64,000 nt of DNA from contig CAZHGC010000001.1 in assembly GCA_964531385.1 (NCBI GenBank), positions 62,001 through 126,000 of the forward strand, given 5' to 3'. The notes under the pieces are model-generated. The model was not told where the DNA came from and searched no databases. It was given only the letters and a program-made list of their open reading frames with translations. Below, piece by piece: positions 9,280-18,779 of this stretch (its first letter is position 1; each line of letters begins with the position of its first letter). The DNA is from MGBC114079 sp964531385 (lineage in GTDB: Bacteria; Bacillota; Clostridia; Lachnospirales; CAG-274). The translations under genes were made by a program, and so were the position numbers.

Positions 9280-12200
9280 ATGTCTAAGGTTATGAAAACC
9301 ATGGACGGTAACCAAGCTGCTGCTGAAATATCTTATGCTTTTACTGAGGTTGCCGGTATTTATCCTATCACACCATCATCTCCAATGGCTGAACATGTTG
9401 ATGAATGGGCTGCAAAAGGAAAGAAAAATCTTTTTGGGCAAACTGTACAAGTTGTTGAAATGCAATCTGAAGCAGGTGCTGCCGGTACTGTTCACGGTTC
9501 TTTGGCTGCCGGTGCTTTAACTACAACTTATACAGCTTCTCAAGGTTTGCTTCTTATGATTCCTAATATGTACAAAATTGCAGGTGAATTACTTCCTTGC
9601 GTTCTTCATGTTAGTGCTCGTTGTATTGCAAGCCATGCTCTTAACATTTTTGGTGACCATTCAGACGTTATGGCATGTCGTCAGACAGGTTTTGCTATGC
9701 TTGCTTCTTCAAGCGTTCAAGAAGTTATGGATTTAGGTGCTGTTGCTCATCTTTCAACAATTAAATCAAGAGTTCCTTTCCTTCATTTCTTCGATGGATT
9801 CCGTACTTCTCACGAAATTCAGAAAATTGAACTCTTAGACTATGAAGACCTCAGAAAAATAGTTGACTGGGACGCTGTTAAAGCATTTAAGAAAAATGCT
9901 CTTAACCCTGAACACCCTGTTACAAGAGGTACTTGCCAAGGTTATGACGTATTCTTCCAGGCTCGTGAAGCTTGTAATCCTTTCTATGACGAAGTTCCTG
10001 GCGTTGTTGAAAATTACATGAACGAAATAAGCAAAATTACAGGAAGAGATTATAAATTATTCAACTATTACGGTGCTCCTGATGCTGACAGAGTTATTGT
10101 TGCTATGGGTTCTGTTTGTGATGCAATTACAGAAACTATTGATTATTTAACAGCTAAGGGCGAAAAAGTTGGTCTTGTAAATGTTCATTTGTTCAGACCT
10201 TTTGTACAGGATAAATTCTTGGAAGCAATTCCTGCAACAGCTAAGAAAATTGCTGTTCTTGACAGAACAAAAGAACCCGGTTCTTTGGGTGAACCTTTGT
10301 TCCAAGACGTATGTACAGCATTCTACAATAAAGGCGACCAACGCACAATCGTTGGCGGACGTTATGGTCTTGGTTCAAAAGACACAACTCCTGCAAACAT
10401 CGTTGCCGTTTATGAAAACCTTAACACTCCTGAACCTAAGAACGGATTTACAATTGGTATCGTAGATGACGTTACAAATCTTTCTCTTCCAACAGGTGAA
10501 GAAATTGACGTTACTCCTAAAGGTACTGTTAGCTGTAAATTCTGGGGTCTTGGTTCCGACGGTACCGTTGGTGCAAATAAAAACTCAATTAAAATCATTG
10601 GTGACCACACTGATATGTATGCTCAGGCATATTTTGCATATGATTCTAAAAAATCAGGTGGTGTAACAACTTCTCATTTGCGTTTTGGTAAAAACCCAAT
10701 TCGTTCGCCATATCTTGTTAAAACTGCAGACTTTGTTGCATGTCATCAGCAAGCATACCTTGCAAAATATGACATTGTTTCAGATCTTAAAGATGGCGGT
10801 AACTTCTTATTGAACTGCCAGTGGACTCCTGAGGAGTTGGAAGAACATCTTCCAGCAAGCGTTAAACAATACATTGCAAAACACAACATTAACTTCTATA
10901 CAATTAATGCTGTTGAAATTGCTAAGGGTATTGGTCTTGGCGGACGTTTCAACGCTGTTTTACAGGCTGCTTTCTTCAAAATTGCAAACATTATTCCAAT
11001 TGATGATGCAATTAAATATATGAAAGAAGCAATTGTAAAATCTTATGGCAAAAAAGGCGAAAAAGTTGTTAATATGAACTATGCTGCTGTTGACCAAGGT
11101 GTTCAGCACGTAGTTAAAATTGATGTTCCTGCATCTTGGGCAAATGCAACAGATTCTGCTGAAGCTGCTGCAACAGACAACAGACCTGAATTTATCAGAA
11201 AAGTTGTTGACCCAATGAATGCTCAGAAAGGTGACGATCTTCCTGTTTCTGCTTTCAAAGGCATTGAAGACGGTACATTCCAGCCGGGAACATCTGCATA
11301 TGAAAAACGTGGTGTTGCAATTAATGTTCCTCAATGGAACGTTGAATCTTGTATTCAATGTAATCAGTGTGCATTTGTTTGTCCTCACGCTGCTATTAGA
11401 CCTGTTCTTCTTACAGAAGATGAAGCTAACAATGCTCCTGAAGGATTTGCTGTTAAAGACGGTATGAAAGGATATGAACAATATAAATTCAGAATCCAAG
11501 TTGACGTTATGGATTGTACAGGCTGTGGAAACTGTGCTCAGTCTTGTCCTGCAAACAACAAAGCCGAAACTCTTGTTATGAAACCTCTTGAAAGCCAGCT
11601 TGACCAAGTTGCAAATTGGGATTATGCAATGGCTGTTTCTCCAAAAGAAAATCCTGTTGGAAAAACTTCTGTTAAAGGAAGTCAGTTCGAGCAACCTCTT
11701 CTTGAGTTCTCCGGTTCTTGTGCAGGTTGTGCCGAAACAGCTTATGCAAAACTTATAACTCAATTATTTGGTGACAGAATGTATGTTGCAAATGCAACAG
11801 GTTGTTCTTCAATTTGGGGTGCATCTGCTCCTGCAACTCCTTATACTACAAACCACAAAGGACAAGGTCCTGCTTGGGCAAACTCTTTGTTTGAAGACAA
11901 TGCCGAATTTGGTTTGGGTATGTACACAGCTGTAAAACAACAGAGAGAACTTTTGAAAGAAAATGTTGCAGCTCTTATGGCTGATGCAAAATCAGACGAA
12001 GTTAAATCTGCTTGCCAGGCATGGATTGACACAATGTTTGACGGAGAAGCTTCTAAAGCAGCTTCTGCAAAACTTGTTGAAGTTCTTGAAGGTTGCGGTT
12101 GTGACAATGAAAACAAAAAATTCATTCTTGAAAACAAAGACCATTTGGTTAAAAAATCACAGTGGATCTTCGGTGGAGACGGTTGGTCTTATGACATCGG

Positions 12201-12780
12201 CTTTGGCGGTGTTGACCACGTTCTTGCATCAGGCGAAGATGTTAACATCTTTGTATTTGATACAGAAGTTTACTCTAATACAGGTGGACAGGCTTCAAAA
12301 GCAACTCCTGCCGCTGCTGTTGCAAAATTTGCTGCATCAGGTAAAAAGGTTCGCAAAAAAGACCTTGGTATGATTGCTAAGAGCTATGGTTATGTATATG
12401 TTGCTCAAGTTTGTATGGGAGCTGACAAGAACCAGTTGTTGAAAGCTGTTCTTGAAGCAGAAGCTTACAACGGACCGTCATTAATCATTGCATATTCACC
12501 ATGTATCAACCATGGTATCAATATGATGAATTCTCAGCTTGAAGCTAAAAAAGCTGTTGATTGCGGATATTGGCAGTTATATAGATATAACCCTGAAACA
12601 GAAGTGTTCACATTGGATTCAAAAGAGCCTACAGGTGATTTCAAAGAATTTATTCAAGGTGAAGTTCGTTATACTTCTCTTAAGAGAGCGTTCCCTGAAA
12701 CAGCAGAAGAATTGTTTGATAAATGTGCTGAAGATGCTAAGAGAAGACTTGATGGTTATAAAAAGCTTGCAGGTAAATAA
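9280..12780 (+). CDS. nifJ: Pyruvate:ferredoxin (flavodoxin) oxidoreductase, single-chain
   Basis: 1166 residues, full length for the homodimeric enzyme that converts pyruvate and CoA to acetyl-CoA and CO2 while reducing ferredoxin, the central step of clostridial fermentation. It starts with the TPP-domain PITPSSPMAEHVDEWA. Two ferredoxin-type clusters are seen at C691/C694/C697/C701 and about C747-C757 (CTGCGNCAQSCP). A further cysteine pair in SCAGCAE near 813-816 belongs to the proximal cluster, and the TPP-binding GDGWSYDIGFGG begins near 967. Codon use is clearly more biased (GCT, GTT, AAC, CTT) than in most neighbours, as expected for a very highly expressed gene. It has its own promoter and terminator, so it is probably monocistronic. 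Confidence 0.97.
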   Translation: MSKVMKTMDGNQAAAEISYAFTEVAGIYPITPSSPMAEHVDEWAAKGKKNLFGQTVQVVEMQSEAGAAGTVHGSLAAGALTTTYTASQGLLLMIPNMYKIAGELLPCVLHVSARCIASHALNIFGDHSDVMACRQTGFAMLASSSVQEVMDLGAVAHLSTIKSRVPFLHFFDGFRTSHEIQKIELLDYEDLRKIVDWDAVKAFKKNALNPEHPVTRGTCQGYDVFFQAREACNPFYDEVPGVVENYMNEISKITGRDYKLFNYYGAPDADRVIVAMGSVCDAITETIDYLTAKGEKVGLVNVHLFRPFVQDKFLEAIPATAKKIAVLDRTKEPGSLGEPLFQDVCTAFYNKGDQRTIVGGRYGLGSKDTTPANIVAVYENLNTPEPKNGFTIGIVDDVTNLSLPTGEEIDVTPKGTVSCKFWGLGSDGTVGANKNSIKIIGDHTDMYAQAYFAYDSKKSGGVTTSHLRFGKNPIRSPYLVKTADFVACHQQAYLAKYDIVSDLKDGGNFLLNCQWTPEELEEHLPASVKQYIAKHNINFYTINAVEIAKGIGLGGRFNAVLQAAFFKIANIIPIDDAIKYMKEAIVKSYGKKGEKVVNMNYAAVDQGVQHVVKIDVPASWANATDSAEAAATDNRPEFIRKVVDPMNAQKGDDLPVSAFKGIEDGTFQPGTSAYEKRGVAINVPQWNVESCIQCNQCAFVCPHAAIRPVLLTEDEANNAPEGFAVKDGMKGYEQYKFRIQVDVMDCTGCGNCAQSCPANNKAETLVMKPLESQLDQVANWDYAMAVSPKENPVGKTSVKGSQFEQPLLEFSGSCAGCAETAYAKLITQLFGDRMYVANATGCSSIWGASAPATPYTTNHKGQGPAWANSLFEDNAEFGLGMYTAVKQQRELLKENVAALMADAKSDEVKSACQAWIDTMFDGEASKAASAKLVEVLEGCGCDNENKKFILENKDHLVKKSQWIFGGDGWSYDIGFGGVDHVLASGEDVNIFVFDTEVYSNTGGQASKATPAAAVAKFAASGKKVRKKDLGMIAKSYGYVYVAQVCMGADKNQLLKAVLEAEAYNGPSLIIAYSPCINHGINMMNSQLEAKKAVDCGYWQLYRYNPETEVFTLDSKEPTGDFKEFIQGEVRYTSLKRAFPETAEELFDKCAEDAKRRLDGYKKLAGK

Positions 12781-12813
12781 TTTATTCTATAAATTTATTT
12801 AGTTGCGTTGTTT

Positions 12814-12864
12814 CAGCCAACGTCAAAGGGGATTTTTCCCCTTTGGCAAAGGCTGATTTTTTTT
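12814..12864 (+). terminator. Terminator of nifJ
   Basis: CAGCC with CAAAGGGGA (12814-12832) folds back on TCCCCTTTGG and GGCTG (to 12855), followed by eight T's. It separates nifJ from the MFS gene and rules out the longer upstream start of the latter. Confidence 0.85.
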
Positions 12865-12905
12865 ATAAAACAATTATTTATAAACATTTAAAAGGAAGAA
12901 TTAAA

Positions 12906-14057
12906 TTGACCAAAAAAAATACATATCTTTTTTATATAGTAATTGCAATATACTGGTATAGCACAAACACCTATATACCGATAATAACGCCATATCTTGA
13001 AAGCATTAACATTGATTATTCAATGATAGGCTTAATTATGGGGGCTTATGGTCTTATGCAAGTTCTTTGTCAATTTCCGATTGGGATATTGTCGGACAAA
13101 TTAAATAAACGAAAAATTTTTGTAATATTGGGTCTTCTTTTTTCGGCATTAAGTTCTCTTGGAATGTTTTTTACAGAAAATCCGTATCTTCTTTTGATAT
13201 TCCGAGGTTTGACGGGTGTTGCCGGTTCATCTTGGGTAATAATGACAATTCTTTTTTCAAGTTATTTTACAAAAAATGAGGCTGCCGGAAAAATTTCATT
13301 TTTAACTGCCGCAAATAATATTGGTCAGCTTATAGCTATGTTGACAGCGGGAATTCTTGCAACCATATTTAGTTACAAAGCAACATTTTTTGCGGGGGCG
13401 GTTGTTGGAATAATTGGAACGATTTTAAGTTTGTTTATAAAAGAAAATAAAGTTGAAAAGGTAAATCCACCAAAACTTAAAGATATAAAAAATTTGTTAA
13501 ACAATCGAACTTTAATTTTATGTGCTGTTTTATGTCTTGTTGTTCAATTTATAGCTTTTGGTGCAACAAACACTTTTACAGCTTCCGTTGCAAAAAACAT
13601 TGGTGCTTCAGACATTGAACTTAGCCTGATTTCAACTGTTATGACAATTCCGAGGATACTTGCGTCAATGCTTTGCGGTTATCTTCTTATTAAAAAAGTT
13701 AAAAGTCGTGGAATAGTTGTTGCAAGTTTTTTAATAACTGCCATTGCGTGTATAATAACGCCGTTTTCGTCCAATATGATTATGTTATATATAGGGGCAT
13801 TTTTGACAGGAACGGGAACGGGAACCGCTTATGCTGTTTTGATTGGTATTTGCACCAAAGATGTTCCCGATGAATTAAAATCGACTGCAATGGGTATTTG
13901 TCAAACTATATTCTGTATGGGAACGTTTATAGGCCCAATCTTTATAGGTAACATTATAGAAATGTATAGCGTTACGGCGGGATTTTTGTTTTCTGCTGTT
14001 TTGGCGATAATGACAGCGTTGTATGTGTTTATACTTAAAGAAGAAAATGCGTTTTGA
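12906..14057 (+). CDS. MFS transporter
   Basis: About 383 residues from a TTG at 12906, chosen because AAAAGGAAG lies about 8 bases upstream; the longer in-frame ATG at 12843 sits inside the preceding terminator. Twelve hydrophobic segments are visible. The loop-2 motif between helices 2 and 3 reads GILSDKLNKRK, and GTGTGTAYAVLIG marks a later helix. Members of this family are proton-driven inner-membrane transporters of sugars, drugs or metabolites; substrate is unknown. It converges with sbcD across a shared terminator. Confidence 0.85.
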   Translation: MTKKNTYLFYIVIAIYWYSTNTYIPIITPYLESINIDYSMIGLIMGAYGLMQVLCQFPIGILSDKLNKRKIFVILGLLFSALSSLGMFFTENPYLLLIFRGLTGVAGSSWVIMTILFSSYFTKNEAAGKISFLTAANNIGQLIAMLTAGILATIFSYKATFFAGAVVGIIGTILSLFIKENKVEKVNPPKLKDIKNLLNNRTLILCAVLCLVVQFIAFGATNTFTASVAKNIGASDIELSLISTVMTIPRILASMLCGYLLIKKVKSRGIVVASFLITAIACIITPFSSNMIMLYIGAFLTGTGTGTAYAVLIGICTKDVPDELKSTAMGICQTIFCMGTFIGPIFIGNIIEMYSVTAGFLFSAVLAIMTALYVFILKEENAF

Positions 14058-14079
14058 AAATAAAATTTATTGTAATGCA

Positions 14080-14126
14080 AAAAGAACTGCCAACAAACAC
14101 AGAATGGTGTTATGACAGTTCTTTTT
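14080..14126. terminator. Bidirectional terminator between the convergent MFS and sbcD genes
   Basis: AAAAGAACTG (14080-14089) pairs with CAGTTCTTTT (14116-14125), with an inner AACAC/GTGTT stem. A's flank the left and T's the right. Confidence 0.75.
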
Positions 14127-14131
14127 ACATA

Positions 14132-15343
14132 TTAATTATTTTTGTCAAAATTGTTTTCTGTTATTTCCAAAAACAATTCCATTGTTTCTTTTGTTGGGGC
14201 AACGCCGTTGATTATTTTATAGAATTCTTCGAATTGCTCTGAAATACTTTTTTCATCTTGTTCATAATAAAATTTCTTTTTTTCTTTTTCGCACAATATT
14301 GTTTGAATTTCAACAATATCCTTTTTTGTGCTGTAAATTTCTTTAATTTCGGATTGGAGCAAAACTCTTTCGGATTTTATTTCGAAAAAGACGAAACAAT
14401 CTCTTGTTTTATTTTCTTTACAAAGATTTAGGGCTTCTTCGATGCTTTCAGCTTTCCAAATTTCGATTGGTTTGTAATTTTTTAAATATATTTTTTTGAC
14501 AGTCGGTTCTTCTCCGGCTTTTAAATTTGCGATGAAAACACTTTTTGTATAGCCGATTTCGCTTTTACTGTATTGAATTGGCGAACCGGCATAATATGAA
14601 TGTTTAATATTTGTTTTTATTCTTTGTGGGCGGTGAAGATGACCCATTGCAACGTATTGTGTTTTTTCAGGAAAAACATTTCCTTCGACCGCATAACTTC
14701 CGCCGAGCTGGATATTTCTTTCGGAATCGGAACTTTCTCCTCCGCAAATGAAAAAATGCCCGATGACGATATTAATTGTATCGTCTTGAAATTCATTTGA
14801 ATTTTTTGAAAAAATTTCACGAACTTTGTCTGAATAATTGCCTTTAAACTCATCTTCTTCGATTGTTTCGGAAATGATTTCATTGATGTTTTTTTCGTTT
14901 GGATAGGGCATTGTAATGAAAACAGCTTTTTCGTTATTTTTTTCGATTTCAAAGCCACCCTCGAAAGCTCGATTTATTTTAAATTTACCGTATTCTCCTG
15001 TGTTTACAATTGTTTTTGGAGTTCCTTCTATAATTATGCAAAATTCTTCTGCCAACGGGCTTATGCTTGTTAGTCTTCCGGAACTGTCGTGGTTTCCGGA
15101 AATGACAACGATTGCCATTTCTCCATGGGCTGACAATTTTTTTATATATGAATAAAAAAGTCTTTCTGCTTCTGCTGACGGATTGTAGTTGTCGTAAACA
15201 TCTCCGGCGATGATTAAAATATCAATACTTTCTTTTGTACAAATTTGGCAAAGCTCTTCAAGGAACATTTTTTGTTCATCAATTCGGCTGTAACCCTCAA
15301 GATTTTTTCCTAAATGCCAATCACTTGTATGAAGTATTTTCAT
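14132..15343 (-). CDS. sbcD: Exonuclease SbcCD subunit D (Mre11-type nuclease)
   Basis: 403 residues beginning MKILHTSDWHLGK; the upstream TTG-GAG-GAA codons are really the GGAGGA ribosome binding site, so ATG 15343 is the start. Metallophosphoesterase signatures follow in order: DWHLG, ILIIAGDVYDN, VVISGNHDSSGRL, IVIGHFFICGG and AMGHLHRPQ, which bind the two Mn ions. SbcD is the nuclease half of SbcCD, which cuts DNA hairpins and protein-blocked ends using the SbcC ATPase. No sbcC is adjacent: downstream is a terminator and upstream is tRNA-Lys. Its C-terminal capping region is present, so the gene looks intact. Confidence 0.92.
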   Translation of the reverse strand: MKILHTSDWHLGKNLEGYSRIDEQKMFLEELCQICTKESIDILIIAGDVYDNYNPSAEAERLFYSYIKKLSAHGEMAIVVISGNHDSSGRLTSISPLAEEFCIIIEGTPKTIVNTGEYGKFKINRAFEGGFEIEKNNEKAVFITMPYPNEKNINEIISETIEEDEFKGNYSDKVREIFSKNSNEFQDDTINIVIGHFFICGGESSDSERNIQLGGSYAVEGNVFPEKTQYVAMGHLHRPQRIKTNIKHSYYAGSPIQYSKSEIGYTKSVFIANLKAGEEPTVKKIYLKNYKPIEIWKAESIEEALNLCKENKTRDCFVFFEIKSERVLLQSEIKEIYSTKKDIVEIQTILCEKEKKKFYYEQDEKSISEQFEEFYKIINGVAPTKETMELFLEITENNFDKNN

Positions 15344-15371
15344 ATTTTCCTCCAATATATAAATAATAGTA

Positions 15372-15399
15372 ATAAAAAAGCAGAGCTTTTAAACTCTGC
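15372..15399 (-). terminator. Terminator after tRNA-Lys
   Basis: On the minus strand GCAGAG and CTCTGC (15394-15399 and 15380-15385) form a hairpin followed by TTTTTT, placed between the tRNA 3' end and the start of sbcD. Confidence 0.8.
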
Positions 15400-15407
15400 G
15401 AAATAAA

Positions 15408-15480
15408 TGCACCATCAGGGGCTCGAACCCTGGACCTTCTGATTAAGAGTCAGCTGCTCTACCAACTGAGCTAATGGTGC
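15408..15480 (-). tRNA. tRNA-Lys (anticodon CUU)
   Basis: 73 bases from 15480 down to 15408. The acceptor stem GCACCAT pairs with ATGGTGC and the discriminator is A. The D arm has AGCTCAGTTGGTAGAGC, the anticodon loop CTCTTAA gives CUU, and the T arm contains GGTTCGAGCC. CCA is not encoded, so it is added after transcription. It is a solitary tRNA gene with its own terminator. Confidence 0.97.
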
Positions 15481-15602
15481 AAATATCGTAACAACAAATA
15501 ATATTATATTCGATATTCAAAAAATTGTCAAGAGTTTTTTTGAATAAACGTGGCAAATGTATAAAAAATTTTTATTGGGGAGAGTTTGTTGTTAGAATAG
15601 AA

Positions 15603-15649
15603 GTCCATAAGTTATCTGTTTGTTTATTAAAATTGGACAACTTATGGAC
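15603..15649. repeat. 11-bp inverted repeat downstream of clpA
   Basis: GTCCATAAGTT (15603-15613) is exactly inverted at 15639-15649 across a 25-base loop. It lies just past the clpA stop on the minus strand. There is no T-run, so it is either a weak terminator, an mRNA-stabilising hairpin or a protein-binding palindrome. Confidence 0.5.
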
Positions 15650-15680
15650 AGTTTAATTAATTGTTTTGCATATTTGGTTG

Positions 15681-17909
15681 TTATTTGGAAATGCGATTTA
15701 TACATAAATTTTGCTCGTTGAAATCTATTAAAGCTGTTCCGCCTTTTGAAAGTTTTCCAAAGAGAAGCTCATCTGTTAGTAGTTTTTTTAATTCATTGTC
15801 TATAATTCGGCTTATATTTCTTGCACCATATTCTTCGGAAAAACCTTTTTGAGTTATATAATTTCCGGCTTTCTTTGTTAAGGTTATTTTTACATTTTTT
15901 TGCTTTAGTTGAAGATTAAGTTTATTTATAAATTTTTTGGTTATTAAATTTGCCATTTCCTTATTCAATTTATTAAATATTACGATATTATCAAGGCGAT
16001 TTATAAATTCGGGCGAAAATGTTTTTTTGATTTCGCTGTTTATTGCATCGTTGGAATATTTTTTTTCTTCAAAGCCGATTAAGTTTTTATTTATTTCGGA
16101 AGCACCGGCGTTTGAAGTCATAATTAAAATTACATTTCTGAAATCTGTTTTTTTGCCGGTATTATCGGTTAATGTGCCATAATCCATTATTTGAAGAAGT
16201 ACGTTGAATATGTCTTTATGGGCTTTTTCGATTTCATCGAGAAGAAGCACGCAATGCGGTGTTTTTGAAACTAAATCGGTTAGAAGACCGCCTTCTTCAT
16301 AGCCGATGTAACCAGGGGGAGCTCCTATCAAATTTGAAACGGAATGTTTTTCCTGATATTCGCTCATATCAAAGCGAATTAGAGAAATTCCGAGAGTTTC
16401 GGAAAGTTTTTTTGCTATTTCTGTTTTTCCGACACCTGTTGGACCAACAAAAAGAAGCGAGGCAATTGGCTTTTCTTCGTCTTTTAAGCCGGATTTTGAA
16501 TATTTTACTGCATTTACAACCGTTTCAACTGCATTATCTTGACCGAAAATTTCTTTTTTTAACTCAATGTCAAGTTTTTTTAATTTTATCAATTCATTTG
16601 AATTTAAATTTTCGATAGGAATTTTTGAGATTGATGAAACTACTTTTTTGATTAATGAATCTTTTATTGTAACGGTTGAATTATTTTTTGCTGACAACCT
16701 TGCATATGCTCCGGCTTCATCGATTACATCAATTGCTTTATCGGGCAGAAATTTGTCTTTTATATATTTTGCGGAAAGGTTGCAAGCTGCGGTTATTGCC
16801 AATTGTGTGTATTTAACTTTGTGATATTTTTCATATTTTATTTTTATTCCGTTTAATATTTGGACACATTCGGAAAGAGATGGTTCCGGAATTTCTATTT
16901 TTTGAAATCTTCTTGACAAGGCTCTGTCTTTTTCAAAATATTTTTTATATTCTTCGTATGTTGTTGAGCCTATTATTTTTAAATTTTTTTTGAGAAGATA
17001 TGGTTTTAAAAGCCCTGCGGCATCTAAAGAACCCGAAACACTTCCCGTTCCTATTACGGAATGAATTTCATCTATATAAATTATTGAATTTTCGTGTTTT
17101 GAGATTATATCGAGGAGTTTTAAAAAACGTTCTTCGAAATCACCTCTGTATTTTGTTCCGGCAACTATTGTTCCTATGTCTATATAGTAGATTTTGGAAT
17201 TTTTTATAATATCCGGAGCGGATTTGTCTGCTATTTTTTGGGCTATGCCTTCAACTATTGATGTTTTTCCGACACCCGGCTCGCCAACGTGGATTGGGTT
17301 ATTTTTTACTCTTCTTGAAAGAACCTGAATTGTTCTGTTTATTATATCTTCTCGCCCGATTAGAGGGTCTAACGAGCCGGAAAGCGCCATTGATGTTAAT
17401 TCGGTTGAAAATTTGTTTAAAAATTCTTCTTCTTTTTCTGTTAGGACACTTTCTTTTGATGCCGTTGTTACATCTAACTTTTTGTTTTTTGTAATTCCAT
17501 GCGAGATGTATTTTAGAAGAGAGTTTTTATTTACGCCGTTTTTTGTTAGAATATAGGTGCTGAAAGATTCGTGTAAATCAAAAAATGAAACAAGAACGTC
17601 ATTTAATGAGATTATTTCTTTATCACGATTTTGAGCTTTTTTGTTTGCAAACTCGATTAAATTTATGAACGAAAATGATTCTATTGGGTCGCTGTTTTTT
17701 ATTTCTTCACAATATTCGTCAAAAAACAGGGAAAGGTCATTTAACATTGAGCTTATGTCAGCTCCGCTGTTTTCAATGATTTCTTTCCCTGAATCAAAAA
17801 GTAATATTGCATATAAAAAATGTTCGGGTGTTACAAATTCGTGGCTTCTTAATTTTGCTTCATTAAAAGCTATTATATAGATTTGATTTGTTATGTTATC
17901 CAATTTCAT
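15681..17909 (-). CDS. clpA: ATP-dependent Clp protease ATP-binding subunit ClpA
   Basis: 742 residues from ATG 17909, which has GAGGAA 8 bases upstream; an ATG at 17924 overlaps clpS and has no such site. The order is an N-domain (1 to about 140, the ClpS docking domain), AAA+ domain 1 with Walker A GEPGVGKT and Walker B YIDEIH, and AAA+ domain 2 with GPTGVGKTE and LLLDEIEKAH. The middle coiled-coil region of ClpB is absent, which together with adjacent clpS argues for ClpA. It unfolds substrates for the ClpP peptidase in the cytosol. Downstream of clpS in one leftward operon. Confidence 0.93.
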   Translation of the reverse strand: MKLDNITNQIYIIAFNEAKLRSHEFVTPEHFLYAILLFDSGKEIIENSGADISSMLNDLSLFFDEYCEEIKNSDPIESFSFINLIEFANKKAQNRDKEIISLNDVLVSFFDLHESFSTYILTKNGVNKNSLLKYISHGITKNKKLDVTTASKESVLTEKEEEFLNKFSTELTSMALSGSLDPLIGREDIINRTIQVLSRRVKNNPIHVGEPGVGKTSIVEGIAQKIADKSAPDIIKNSKIYYIDIGTIVAGTKYRGDFEERFLKLLDIISKHENSIIYIDEIHSVIGTGSVSGSLDAAGLLKPYLLKKNLKIIGSTTYEEYKKYFEKDRALSRRFQKIEIPEPSLSECVQILNGIKIKYEKYHKVKYTQLAITAACNLSAKYIKDKFLPDKAIDVIDEAGAYARLSAKNNSTVTIKDSLIKKVVSSISKIPIENLNSNELIKLKKLDIELKKEIFGQDNAVETVVNAVKYSKSGLKDEEKPIASLLFVGPTGVGKTEIAKKLSETLGISLIRFDMSEYQEKHSVSNLIGAPPGYIGYEEGGLLTDLVSKTPHCVLLLDEIEKAHKDIFNVLLQIMDYGTLTDNTGKKTDFRNVILIMTSNAGASEINKNLIGFEEKKYSNDAINSEIKKTFSPEFINRLDNIVIFNKLNKEMANLITKKFINKLNLQLKQKNVKITLTKKAGNYITQKGFSEEYGARNISRIIDNELKKLLTDELLFGKLSKGGTALIDFNEQNLCINRISK

Positions 17910-17913
17910 TTTG

Positions 17914-18210
17914 CTATTCCTCATCTATAGTTATTTTTAACGGAAAATTTCTTTGTTCGGATAATTGATCGGCAAGGAGTTTTTTTGTTACGGCTGTATC
18001 ATAGGTGTATATACCTATGATGGCACTTCCGTTTGTATGAATTTTCATCATAAGGTCTGAAGCTTCGACTGATGATTTGTTGAAAATTTGAATTAAAACT
18101 TCGACTACATATTGCATTGTTGTATAATCGTCGTTGTGCATTATTACTGCGTACATTTTGGGTTTTTTGAGTTCGGTTTTTAATTCTTCGGAAGCTCTTG
18201 GATTTGGCAT
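17914..18210 (-). CDS. clpS: ATP-dependent Clp protease adaptor ClpS
   Basis: 98 residues. The core reads YAVIMHNDDYTTMQYVVEVL, the N-degron-binding pocket region of ClpS, and AVTKKLLADQ and FPLKITIDEE complete the fold. ClpS delivers proteins with destabilising N-terminal residues to ClpAP. Start ATG 18210 follows GGAG. Its stop lies 4 bases before the clpA start, indicating translational coupling. Confidence 0.94.
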   Translation of the reverse strand: MPNPRASEELKTELKKPKMYAVIMHNDDYTTMQYVVEVLIQIFNKSSVEASDLMMKIHTNGSAIIGIYTYDTAVTKKLLADQLSEQRNFPLKITIDEE

Positions 18211-18228
18211 GATTAAACTCCTTTTAAA

Positions 18229-18684
18229 CTATTTACTTTCCAAGCTTTTATGTGTTGTTAAGTGCATTTTTGCATTTTTATCTTCTTTTAACGGATTTAC
18301 AAATATTGTACTTAATTCTCTAGTGAAATCTCGATAGCAATCGGGGCAATACATTCCTGTTGCTATTGGTTTTCCACATTTTGAACATTTTAAAAAGTCT
18401 GATGCGGGTTCGGCAAGTTCGAGACGACCATCTCTTAAATATTGTAATATTTTTTTCCTTGGGACGTTTGTATATTCTTCAACTACAGTTAATTTTGTTC
18501 CCGGAAATTCTTTTAAAAACAAACGAACCTTTTGAAAATCTTCTTCATCTCTTGCGAGACATTCAGGACAAATTGAATTGTGAGGGTGGGAGAAAAGTTT
18601 TCCGCACATTTTACAGTTTTTTGCGTTATACTTTTTTGTTGGAACTGGATCGGAAATAATGTCTTTGTTTTTATTCGTATTCAT
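18229..18684 (-). CDS. YvyF-like zinc-ribbon protein (flagellar operon protein TIGR03826 type)
   Basis: 151 residues from ATG 18684; the GGAGGGGG just upstream is the ribosome binding site and is read as codons in the longer frame. Two zinc-ribbon-like cysteine sets are visible, CKMCGKLF..ICPECLAR near the N-terminus and CSKCGKP..YCPDCYRD near the C-terminus, flanking a winged-helix-like segment (VEEYTNVPRKKILQYLRDGRLEL). This architecture is that of the YvyF family found in Firmicute flagellar operons, whose biochemical role is not established. Here it is the first gene of a clpS-clpA operon, not in a flagellar locus, which is unusual. Confidence 0.75.
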   Translation of the reverse strand: MNTNKNKDIISDPVPTKKYNAKNCKMCGKLFSHPHNSICPECLARDEEDFQKVRLFLKEFPGTKLTVVEEYTNVPRKKILQYLRDGRLELAEPASDFLKCSKCGKPIATGMYCPDCYRDFTRELSTIFVNPLKEDKNAKMHLTTHKSLESK

Positions 18685-18750
18685 ATCGATAACCCCCTCC
18701 ATAATTACAATAAACGAATTATTATAATTATTAATAATCTGTTTTATCTA

Positions 18751-18779
18751 ATTATACTGTTTTTGGGTAAGTTTGTCAA
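18751..18779 (-). promoter_or_regulatory. Consensus sigma-A promoter of the yvyF-like/clpS/clpA operon
   Basis: On the minus strand TTGACA (18779-18774), a 17-base spacer and TATAAT (18756-18751): all twelve positions match consensus. The leader to the yvyF-like start is about 60 bases. Confidence 0.85.

Noticed and set aside
10960..11763. 267-residue leftward frame inside nifJ
   Set aside because: It is antisense to a strongly supported gene, is rich in Ser, Asn and Cys in a way typical of reverse frames, and has no ribosome binding site.
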